Shown: piece after piece, positions 46,801-59,818 of the stretch
How positions within the stretch are numbered: the stretch's first letter is position 1
Layout of the letters: the number at the start of each line of letters is the position of its first letter
Origin: Coriaria nepalensis
Taxonomy: Eukaryota; Streptophyta; Magnoliopsida; Cucurbitales; Coriariaceae
NCBI GenBank assembly: GCA_027186245.1
Contig: CP114482.1
Location: forward strand, 3,105,001-3,169,000
Reading direction: 5' to 3'
Length of the DNA stretch: 64,000 bases
Notes under the pieces: model-generated
Told to the model about the DNA's origin: nothing
Databases searched by the model: none
What the model saw: only the letters and a program-made list of their open reading frames with translations
Made by a program: the position numbers and the translations under genes

Positions 46801-48190
46801 ATACACCAAGTGTCAAAATGATAATTTTGGCAACAACAAGGGGTTAATTCACTTTTTAGTCCTTGTGCAGTTCATTTTTTACAAATTCGTCTATATGTAG
46901 TCTTCGACCAAATTTTGCTATATAAACTCATTGCATGAGTATGCTGAAAATTTCATTCAAGTAAACTCATTTAATAGTTAAATAATAGTCCTTTTCTCAT
47001 CAAGTAGAACCATATCAATATTAATAAGCTCATTATTTGTTTTGAGGTTAAGGTCAATCCCAAATTTTTGTAATTCTCACTTGTATGTGTTAATTTTTAT
47101 TTTGATTATGAAAATCATTAATATAATTATAATTTTGACTTTCTATTATATAGAAAGTAATAGTATTGGAAGTATAAAGATCGCATGAAAAGATGTAAAA
47201 TTGAAACGTGAGAGAGATGCGAAATCATTTATAGTGATTATCAAAATAAAAATTAAGATAAGATTAAGAAAAAATTAACATAAATAATTTTTGCATAATT
47301 TTTTTTTTTTTTCATTAACATAATATTTTATCTATTATGAATTTTCAAATTCAAATTCATTTACATAAGATTGTAATCTTATCAAATAAAAATTATAAAA
47401 AAATAATAGTAATTATCAAAATAAATTTTAATAATAAGATTTAACTAAGATATTAAATTTCTCGAACCTTCTGTTTCAATATCTTTGAACTATCTTTGAA
47501 TATTCATTTTATTTGAATCTCTAGATTAACTTTCCTAAAGAATATAATCAGGTGCAGAATTTTGGGTATTATAACATTCTTTGAATATTCAAAATTTTAG
47601 ACTCCAGATGCCAGAAAACAGGAGTTAGTTAGATATTTCAAATTACAAAATTGGTCCAAGTTGAATTTGTCGTATATATACTTTAACTTAGTTGACTAGA
47701 TTGAAGATATAACATTACTTTTCTTTACTTTTAGTGATTATGTGACAATTCTTCTTCATTTTTTTATTACTTCATTTTTTTTTTGCATCAATAATCATAT
47801 ACTTAACGTACTAAATTCTTCTATCATGTTTTGAAATTCTTGACTATCTTAACATATTTAATTATTCTATCATGCTTTATATAATAATATTTTACCATAG
47901 CAACTGTACTCAGCAACGGTTGGTCAATAAACCTTTGTCATTAACGACAACAATTTCTTTCATGTCTAAAATTCAAAGTGCAAGACACAATGATGCAAAC
48001 CTAGGAGCCTAAAACATAATAATATATATATATATATATAATAAAATTATAAATTATAAATTATAAATTATAAAAAAAAAAAAAAAAAATTTGGAGGGGG
48101 GTTGGTATGGAAGGAGCCGACTACCATTGTTGACGGGTTTCACATTGCACCACTGTCATGACCAATGTACAGGCCATACTAAAGAGGACT
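43860..48190. other. Long non-coding region between P450 B and the MCM5 pseudogene
   Basis: No gene seen. It includes a GATTA repeat (44057-44075), A-rich runs (44270-44460), AATTAAA-type repeats (45175-45210), (TA)n at 48022-48040 and five copies of an AAATTAT unit at 48044-48075. A less AT-rich stretch at about 45480-46800 looks like retroelement debris: GAAGTGTGGGGGTG near 45699 resembles a polypurine tract and TTATTTATAAAAG near 46331 resembles an LTR TATA box. The family was not identified. Confidence 0.5.
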
Positions 48191-48201
48191 AATCAAATAT
48201 A

Positions 48202-52365
<4,164 letters not shown>

Positions 52366-52557
52366 CTACCACAACATTCATTTAATTGTTATAATATTAT
52401 GAAGCAATAAACAATCGATACTTGTGAGTAAATTCTAATACATGTATCATATTTTTCTTTATGCACCTTTTCACCTGGATCCATTAATATACTTAATTAC
52501 CGAAACCAATTATGTGTTATCTGTCTTCTGATGTTAACCCTTCTTGGCCCCTTGCAG
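52366..52557. other. Junction between MCM5 and PIG-A fragments
   Basis: AT-rich, 192 bp. The MCM5 side starts in an intron just outside an intact 3' splice site. The PIG-A side ends in an intron with an intact acceptor (CCCCTTGCAG). The breakpoint therefore joins two introns head to head. No promoter is evident. Confidence 0.6.
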
Positions 52558-53129
52558 TTCTTTAACTGAAGCTTTTTGCATAGCCATACTAGAAGCTGCT
52601 AGTTGTGGATTACTAACAGTGAGTACACGTGTAGGAGGTGTCCCCGAGGTATGTCAAATGAGTTTAATTGTTTATTTCTATTTTTCCTTGATTTGCTTAT
52701 TATTTTTGTTATGAATCATTATTTCTAAAGATTTGTCCGATTACAGATATTACAAATTCCCCTTTCGCATGGCTAAATAATGCTGCTCTTATTTTCTCAT
52801 AGGTTCTACCAGATGACATGATTATTCTTTCAGAACCAGATCCTAGTGACATGGTACGAGCCATCAAGAAGGCAATAGCCATACTTCCGAAGATTGACCC
52901 AAAACTCATGCACAATCGTGTGAGTGAATATTCTTTGAAATAACATCTTATTTCCGAAATTTTGATTATATTGTATATATGATAGATAGTATACTCCTTT
53001 TCTGTGTGTTTCACTTGTTTCTATAGATGAAGAAACTGTATGATTGGCATGATGTTGCAAGGAGGACAGAGATCATTTATGATTGTGCTTTGAAGAGCCC
53101 AAATCAAAATCTTCTAGAACGACTCTCCC

Positions 53130-53134
53130 GGATT
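53130..53134. repeat. Target-site duplication GGATT, left copy
   Basis: GGATT directly precedes the 5' LTR; the identical right copy is at 58472-58476. Five bp is normal for Copia. Confidence 0.97.
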
Positions 53135-53798
53135 TGTTTGAAGATTGCTTGTTTGGTTAGTGACTTCACAATTGAAAATTAGCCAAAAACGTTGACTTTT
53201 TGACTCCCTAATCCAAATGCATTGACTCCAATTCCATTAGCTTCCTCTCATCATTTATGACTTGTTGCAATTGGTTTGAAGGTGATCGGATCATTAAAAC
53301 TCAACTTGAGGCCTAATCTTGCTTTTACTGTTTTATTGATTTTGGCCTTGTGAAGTTTCTGTTTTAGTGCAATTTTGACCTCAAATGGAGCTGCTCTAAC
53401 CTCAAGCAAGTTTGTTTAAGTTGGTTGGACCTCAAGCTTCGAGATCAAGCATGCCAAAGTCCATCATCTCACTTTTGGTATTTTAGCACAAAGCCAAAAG
53501 CTGTTTTTACAGTAACAGCTTTTTGCCTTTGCTGTTTTTACAGAACAGCTTTTTTGCTGTTTTTGTGTGCTTGATTGTACTTAGCACTTTTGTAATGTCC
53601 AATCTAGTATTGTAACTTCTAATCCTAGTTGATTAGAGATGTCTTAGTTTACTTTAACTTTAGTAATTGTTCTGATTTGTAATCATCTCTTTATTAAGTA
53701 TTAATGAAATGAAAAACTTGCATTTTTAGCAAGTAAGCAAATTTTATCAGAAAACAAAGTGTATTCTGTTTTTTGCTCTCAACTTCGAAATTCTAACA
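53135..53798 (+). repeat. 5' LTR of the complete Copia element
   Basis: 664 bp, TG...CA. It differs from the 3' LTR at three sites: near the start (ATTGAAAATT versus ATTGGAAATT), at ACAGTAACAG versus ACAATAACAG, and at AATGTCCAAT versus AATGTTCAAT. Confidence 0.98.
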
Positions 53799-53810
53799 TG
53801 GTATCAGAGC
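53799..53810 (+). promoter_or_regulatory. Primer-binding site (initiator tRNA-Met)
   Basis: TGGTATCAGAGC immediately follows the 5' LTR; it is complementary to the 3' end of plant initiator tRNA-Met, the standard Copia primer. Confidence 0.95.
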
Positions 53811-53916
53811 TTAATTCTTAAGGGGCCTGATCATCATCCATTCTTTCTCTCCAACTTCAATCGATAAAAAAAAAAAAAACAGATTCTTACCTACTCAAAA
53901 AACCAGAAAATCAGAA

Positions 53917-56900
53917 ATGTCATCCAACAGTGTGAATCTTCCCTCTCCACCTGTTTTCAGTGGAAAAGACTATCACATATGGAATGACAAGATGCAAAAT
54001 TACCTTATTGCATTTGATCTATGGGAAGCAGTGGAAGAAGGCTACGAACCTCCTGCTGAAGATGAGCACTTCACAGTCAACCAACTGAAGGCAGACAAGG
54101 AAAAGAGATTGAAGAACTATAGAGCCCTTACAGTCATCCAATCTGCCATTTCGAATGAGATTCACACAAGAATTCTTGGCCTCAAAAATGCCAAATCAGT
54201 GTGGGATACTCTTCAAGCAGAATTCCATGGAACCAAAAGGGTTAGAGCTGTTAACTTGCTCACTGCAAGAAGAGACTTTGAAGCTCTAAGAATGAAAGAT
54301 GATGAACCTATCAAGGCTTATGTGGATAAGCTAAATGAGATTGTGAGTCAAATGAGAATGCTAGGAAGTGACATTACTGAGAGCTCCATCGTGAACAAAG
54401 TGTTGGTGAGCTTGCCTTCCAAATTTGACTCAAAAGTGGATGCTATAGAGGAAAGCAAAGATCTGTCCAAACTGACCATGAATGAACTCGTAGGCTCACT
54501 TCAAGCAAATGAGAAGAGACATTCAAATAGGACAGATGCAACTACAGAAGGTGCTTTCTTTGCAAATCAGAAAAAACCTTGGAAAAGGGACAACCAAGGC
54601 AGCAGCTCCAAACCTTCAAATCCTGCAAGCAAGAAGAAGGAACATACTTGTACCATTTGCAAGAGAAAGGGTCACTTTGAAAAGACTTGTTGGAACAAGG
54701 GAAAACCTCAATGCTCCTATTGCAAAAGATTCGGTCATGTGGAGAAGGAGTGCAGAAAAAGGAAGTATGAAACAGAAAATCACAAATCTCAGCAAGCAAA
54801 TCATGCTGAAGATGAAGAAAATGCTTTCATGGTCACACAAGCCAAAAGACCAAGACAAAGGCATGAATGGTTGATTGATAGTGGATGCACAAGTCACATG
54901 ACCTTCAACAAAGACTTGTTTCTCAGCCTAGACATGTCAAGCAAGACAAATGTCATTGTAGGCAATGGTGAAATTCTGAAGGCAGAAGGAAGAGGGACTG
55001 TTTCTGTCAAGACAAGCAATGGAGCAAGGACAATCAAAGATGTTCTTTATGTTCCGAATCTGGATCAGAATCTTCTCAGTGTGGGGCAAATCATGAAGAG
55101 TGGCTGCTGTCTTACCTTCCAAGAAGAATACTGCAGAATCCTAGATTCCAACATGAAGCTGATTGCTCAGGCCAAGATCAACAACAACAGCTTCTCTCTA
55201 AATTGGGAAAATGGTGATCATAAGGCTATGATGAGCAAAGCTGATGAATCATGGCTTTGGCACAAAAGATATGGCCATTGTGACCTGAGGAAACTTAGCA
55301 TTCTGAGCTCAAAAGGGCTGGTTGAAGACATTCCAAAGTTGCAAGTTCAAACTGAAATTTGTGAATGCTGTCAACTTGGAAAAATGAAGAGGAAGCCTTT
55401 TCCTATCAACCAAGCTAATAGGGCATCTGAGAAGCTTCAACTTGTTCACTCCGATGTATGTGGACCTATGAAGGTTCCCTCATTGAACAACAACAAATTC
55501 TTCCTACTGTTTATAGATGATCAAACAAGGTATGGTTGGATTTACTTTCTCAATAACAAATCAGAAGTGTTCGGGCTGTTCAAGAAGTTCAAAGCCTTGG
55601 TTGAAGCTCAGTCAGAAAAGAAAATCAAAGTCTTAAGGACTGATAATGGAGGGGAATACAACTCAACTGAGTTCAAATATTTTTGTGAAACTCAAGGCAT
55701 TGTCCACCAATTTACAGTGCCTTATTCACCTCAGCAAAATGGGGTTGCTGAAAGAAGAAACCGAACAGTAATGGAGATGTCTAGAAGCATGCTGTTTGAG
55801 AAGAAGATCCCCAAAAGGTTTTGGGCTGAGGCAGCCTTCACCTCTGTGCATCTACTGAACAGACTTCCTACCAAAGCTGTGGAGGGAAAAACTCCATATG
55901 AGGCATGGTTCAACCTCAAACCTTCTGCCTCTCATCTCAAAGTATTCGGTTCAATTTGCTTCATCTATGTCCCTGATGCCAAGAGGGATAAACTCTCTGA
56001 AAAATCAGAAAAGTGTTTGCTGGTTGGGTATAGTGCTGAAAGCAAGGGATATAGAGTTTTCAACCCAAAGTCCAACAAGGTTATGGTCAGTAGGGATGTA
56101 ACATTTGATGAGTTAGCAAGCCTCAAATGGGACAATGAAGATGAAGAAAGCTCAGAATTATTGATGGAGGAGCAAGCTGTGCAATCTGAACCTTTGTCTG
56201 ATGAAGAGGATGAACCTGAAAATCCAAGGTTCAGAAGCATTGATGATGTGTATCAAAGATGCAACTTGGCCATCTCAGAACCTAGCTGCTATGAAGAGGC
56301 CAAAGGTGATCCAAATTGGGAACAAGCAATGAATGAGGAGATTTCCACAATCAACAAGAATGAGACTTGGAAACTGACCAAGAAACCAGAAGGCAAGAAA
56401 ACCATTGGGGTGAAGTGGATTTACAAGGTTAAAGTCAATCCGAATGGAACCACCAAGAGGCACAAAGCAAGACTTGTTGTCAAGGGATATTCACAACAGC
56501 ATGGAGTTGATTATGGAGACACCTTTGCTCCAGTTGCTAGATTGGATACAATCAGAATGCTAATAGCTATTGCAGCTTCAAAAGGGTGGAAAATTGATCA
56601 ACTTGATGTCAAGTCAGCCTTCCTTAATGGCTACCTAGAGGAGGAGATCTATGTGGCTCAACCTGAGGGATTCATCACAATGGGAAAGGAAGATCAAGTG
56701 TATAGACTTCACAAAGCTCTATATGGACTGAAACAAGCTCAAAGAGCTTGGTATGCAAGGATCAATGGCTACCTCATCAGCAAAGGCTTTCTGAGGAGTG
56801 AGAGTGATCAAACCCTCTACATCATCAAACAAGGTATCTCAACTCTAATTGTCTCTTTATATGTTGATGACTTGTTGGTGATCGGGTGTGAGTCTAGCTT

Positions 56901-57855
56901 AGTGGAAAAATTCAAATCTGATATGAAAATAGAATTTGAGATGACTGATCTTGGAAGCATGAGATACTTTCTTGGAATGGAGATTCTCCAACTATCTAAT
57001 GGAATCTTCATATCTCAAGCTAAGTATGCTAATGACAAAAGGTTCAAGATGGAATGCTCTAAACCTGTTTCCACTCCCCTAGTTGCTGGTGAAAAGTTAT
57101 CCAAATCTGATGGTTCAGAAAGGGTGGATTCAACAAGCTTTAGGAGTCTCATAGGAGGTCTTATGTACCTAACAGCAACAAGGCCTGATCTTATGCAAGC
57201 TACCTGCTTACTCTCTAGATTCATGCATGAGCCAACTCAAATGCATAATGGGGCTGCCAAGAGGATGTTGAGATATCTAAGTGGCACCTCATCTAATGGA
57301 ATCTGGTATGAGAATGGAGAATTGAATTTACATGGCTATGTAGACAGTGATTGGGCTGGATCAATTGATGACATGAAAAGCACAAGTGGCTTCTGCTTCT
57401 CACTTGGATCAGGGGTCTTCTACTGGAGCTCTAAGAAACAACAAGTAGTTGCTCAATCAACGACTGAAGCTGAGTACATTGCAGCAGCCTCAGCAGCCAA
57501 TCAAGCAACTTGGATAAGGAAAATGATGAAAGATCTTGGTTTCATTCAATTGGATCCTACAACTATCTACTGTGATAGTCAATCTGCTATTGCCATATCT
57601 AAGAATCCAATTCAGTTTGGAAAGACAAAGCATATTTTGATCAAGTTTCATGTGATTAGAGAACTTATCAAAAATGGAGAAATAAGGTTGGAATATTGCA
57701 ATTCTGAAAATCAGAATGCTGACATCTTTACCAAGCCTCTCTCCGGGTTCAAGTTTGATTACTTCAAATGTAAATTGGGAGTCACTCACAAAACATTCAA
57801 GGAGGAGTGTTTGAAGATTGCTTGTTTGGTTAGTGACTTCACAATTGGAAATTAG
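53917..57855 (+). CDS. Copia gag-pol polyprotein, 1312 aa, uninterrupted
   Basis: Domains by residue: Gag with DUF4219/UBN2-like region (about 10-200), two CCHC knuckles (about 245-280), protease LIDSG (Asp321), Gag-pre-integrase (about 425-500), integrase with Asp513, Asp576 and Glu612 (exact DD35E spacing), RT with YVDD at 982-985, and RNase H (about 1140-1290) with DSDWAG, TEAEY and CDSQSA. Two oddities: at residue 1241 the usual HID motif of RNase H reads HIL, losing the fourth acidic residue; and after AKYAND (residue 1040) about three residues are missing compared with related Copia proteins. The last 16 codons and stop lie inside the 3' LTR. It makes virus-like particle, integration and reverse-transcription functions for the element. 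Activity is doubtful. Confidence 0.95.
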   Translation: MSSNSVNLPSPPVFSGKDYHIWNDKMQNYLIAFDLWEAVEEGYEPPAEDEHFTVNQLKADKEKRLKNYRALTVIQSAISNEIHTRILGLKNAKSVWDTLQAEFHGTKRVRAVNLLTARRDFEALRMKDDEPIKAYVDKLNEIVSQMRMLGSDITESSIVNKVLVSLPSKFDSKVDAIEESKDLSKLTMNELVGSLQANEKRHSNRTDATTEGAFFANQKKPWKRDNQGSSSKPSNPASKKKEHTCTICKRKGHFEKTCWNKGKPQCSYCKRFGHVEKECRKRKYETENHKSQQANHAEDEENAFMVTQAKRPRQRHEWLIDSGCTSHMTFNKDLFLSLDMSSKTNVIVGNGEILKAEGRGTVSVKTSNGARTIKDVLYVPNLDQNLLSVGQIMKSGCCLTFQEEYCRILDSNMKLIAQAKINNNSFSLNWENGDHKAMMSKADESWLWHKRYGHCDLRKLSILSSKGLVEDIPKLQVQTEICECCQLGKMKRKPFPINQANRASEKLQLVHSDVCGPMKVPSLNNNKFFLLFIDDQTRYGWIYFLNNKSEVFGLFKKFKALVEAQSEKKIKVLRTDNGGEYNSTEFKYFCETQGIVHQFTVPYSPQQNGVAERRNRTVMEMSRSMLFEKKIPKRFWAEAAFTSVHLLNRLPTKAVEGKTPYEAWFNLKPSASHLKVFGSICFIYVPDAKRDKLSEKSEKCLLVGYSAESKGYRVFNPKSNKVMVSRDVTFDELASLKWDNEDEESSELLMEEQAVQSEPLSDEEDEPENPRFRSIDDVYQRCNLAISEPSCYEEAKGDPNWEQAMNEEISTINKNETWKLTKKPEGKKTIGVKWIYKVKVNPNGTTKRHKARLVVKGYSQQHGVDYGDTFAPVARLDTIRMLIAIAASKGWKIDQLDVKSAFLNGYLEEEIYVAQPEGFITMGKEDQVYRLHKALYGLKQAQRAWYARINGYLISKGFLRSESDQTLYIIKQGISTLIVSLYVDDLLVIGCESSLVEKFKSDMKIEFEMTDLGSMRYFLGMEILQLSNGIFISQAKYANDKRFKMECSKPVSTPLVAGEKLSKSDGSERVDSTSFRSLIGGLMYLTATRPDLMQATCLLSRFMHEPTQMHNGAAKRMLRYLSGTSSNGIWYENGELNLHGYVDSDWAGSIDDMKSTSGFCFSLGSGVFYWSSKKQQVVAQSTTEAEYIAAASAANQATWIRKMMKDLGFIQLDPTTIYCDSQSAIAISKNPIQFGKTKHILIKFHVIRELIKNGEIRLEYCNSENQNADIFTKPLSGFKFDYFKCKLGVTHKTFKEECLKIACLVSDFTIGN
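57799..57807 (+). promoter_or_regulatory. Polypurine tract of the Copia element
   Basis: AAGGAGGAG directly before the 3' LTR, within the pol reading frame; it primes plus-strand synthesis in this family. Confidence 0.8.
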
Positions 57856-58471
57856 CCAAAAACGTTGACTTTTTGACTCCCTAATCCAAATGCATTGACT
57901 CCAATTCCATTAGCTTCCTCTCATCATTTATGACTTGTTGCAATTGGTTTGAAGGTGATCGGATCATTAAAACTCAACTTGAGGCCTAATCTTGCTTTTA
58001 CTGTTTTATTGATTTTGGCCTTGTGAAGTTTCTGTTTTAGTGCAATTTTGACCTCAAATGGAGCTGCTCTAACCTCAAGCAAGTTTGTTTAAGTTGGTTG
58101 GACCTCAAGCTTCGAGATCAAGCATGCCAAAGTCCATCATCTCACTTTTGGTATTTTAGCACAAAGCCAAAAGCTGTTTTTACAATAACAGCTTTTTGCC
58201 TTTGCTGTTTTTACAGAACAGCTTTTTTGCTGTTTTTGTGTGCTTGATTGTACTTAGCACTTTTGTAATGTTCAATCTAGTATTGTAACTTCTAATCCTA
58301 GTTGATTAGAGATGTCTTAGTTTACTTTAACTTTAGTAATTGTTCTGATTTGTAATCATCTCTTTATTAAGTATTAATGAAATGAAAAACTTGCATTTTT
58401 AGCAAGTAAGCAAATTTTATCAGAAAACAAAGTGTATTCTGTTTTTTGCTCTCAACTTCGAAATTCTAACA
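57808..58471 (+). repeat. 3' LTR of the complete Copia element
   Basis: 664 bp, TG...CA, 661 of 664 positions identical to the 5' LTR. It contains the end and stop codon of the pol frame (57808-57855). It is followed by the GGATT duplication at 58472-58476. Confidence 0.98.
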
Positions 58472-58784
58472 GGATTATGGTTTTCCAAACTGTATGTTGA
58501 GAATAATAGATGATAATGCAGATTCATTGATAACAAGAAATGTGACTAAAATGGAATAACCCATATCATGATCCAGAAGTAGAAATTTTTCTTGATCACC
58601 AGTAGTTATTTTTCTATTCCAGGAAAGTAGTTACTTACACCTATTTTTTGTCAGGTATCTTTCATGCGGATCATGGGCAGGAAAGCTGTTTTGCTTGGCT
58701 ATGATCATTGACTTTCTCTTTTGGTGCTTTTTGCAACTATGGCAGGTAGTTCTATTCTAAACACTTCCATTCCATGCGGTTCAT

Positions 58785-59818
58785 TGTTGTGATTTTTTTT
58801 GAAATTACGGTCATTTAACTCTCTCTCCTTACTAATTAATTTCCATAGAGAGAAAAAGTTGTTTGGACGCGACTAGACTTCATTTCAACCTGATTCGATC
58901 AAAATTTGAAGCAAAATAGTCAGTTCACCAAAAATGCAATTAGGGCCCACAAAATGGGAATGGAGCTGAAATTAGAGAGAGAGTTGAGATTCAGGGTTGA
59001 GTTAATTATGATTGTGTCATCAACCCTTTGCCTATAAATATAAAGCTTTTGTGAAGGCAAAATGCATCCTTTTGATCATCATCAAATCATCCAACAAATC
59101 AACTGATCATCTAAAATCATATCAAACACGTGTTCTCTACGCTCCGAATATTTTTCAGGACTTTTCATTTTCCTCCGAGAAAGTATGTATCTATGTCATT
59201 TAGATCTGTTTTTAGGAATAATGATTAGAATGTCGGATTCTCATCCGAGCCAGAGTCTCGATCTGCTGTTCACAAATTGGACGTCTTTTCTCTTCTCTTG
59301 TTTATTCCTTTAATTTATTACATCTTGAGTAGGAATGATATAGATTTTATTTTTATATCGTAGAGTAAAAATCATCATTAATTTTTATTTTTATCAAAAT
59401 TTTCTTGACTTTATCGTCATTTCAAATAATTTCTTTTAATTAATTGTCGTCTATTTATTTCAAACATTTACTATTCCAAAGTTTCATTTCCATAATTCAT
59501 TTAATTTCAACTTTTAACTCAATCTGCTCGTTAGTAGATACATCGAAAAAAAAGTAACACATATATTAGCCTCAGATCCTTCATATATTCACTATAACAG
59601 TTAGATTTAATTTCCTCAACAAAATAGTAGCATATTTATTACTTACATTTAATTTTTTTTAATTGATAGTGTGAAATCCACTTGAAATTTCTAGTATGCT
59701 CACATTTATTAGTCATTTATTTGATCTTTTTGCATTTATAATCAGATATTTAAGGTCGTACAATTCCTGAAGTTGAAAGTCAATTATTGTGTGGCGACAT
59801 ATTTTTCCAACGTAAACA
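58785..59818 (+). mobile_element. Probable 5' LTR of a second Tat-like Gypsy element
   Basis: The right border is set by CGTAAACA followed by AATTGGCATGCCCAATGGA (59819-59837), a variant of the primer-site region common in plant Tat/Gypsy elements. A strong TATA box CCTATAAATATAAAG lies at 59031-59045. The left border near TGTTGTGATTTT (58785) is estimated. It starts about 40 bp after the PIG-A exon, which explains the missing last exon. Confidence 0.55.

Larger units (their letters stand above)
53135..58471 (+). mobile_element. Complete Ty1/Copia retrotransposon (5,337 bp)
   Basis: It has LTRs of 664 bp at both ends (TGTTTG...CTAACA), an initiator-Met-tRNA primer site, one uninterrupted gag-pol frame, a polypurine tract and a perfect GGATT target duplication. 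The LTRs differ at three positions. It is inserted in the same orientation as the PIG-A fragment. Autonomy is doubtful because of changes in the RT/RNase H part (see the coding entry). Confidence 0.98.
52558..58745 (+). pseudogene. PIGA: PIG-A (GPI-GlcNAc transferase) 3' gene fragment, interrupted by a Copia element
   Basis: Exons are 52558-52648 ([26 protein letters not shown]), 52803-52919 (VLPDDMIILSEPDPSDM, LPKIDPKLMH), 53027-53130 (MKKLYDWHDVARRTEIIYD, NLLERLS) and, beyond the Copia insertion, 58655-58745 (YLSCGSWAGKLFCL and a C-terminal membrane segment). Phases fit. PIG-A is the catalytic subunit of the ER enzyme that makes GlcNAc-PI, the first step of GPI-anchor synthesis. The N-terminal two thirds, including most of the glycosyltransferase fold, are absent, as is the last exon, which is replaced by a Gypsy LTR. 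With the insertion removed, the donor after CCCG would be GA, not GT. A non-functional fragment. Confidence 0.9.

Noticed and set aside
53799..53810. Initiator-tRNA-like sequence as a tRNA gene
   Set aside because: Only 12 bases directly after an LTR; it is a primer-binding site.
54509..57789. Open frames on other strands or frames inside the Copia pol gene
   Set aside because: Shadows of the 1312-codon frame; no domain resemblance.
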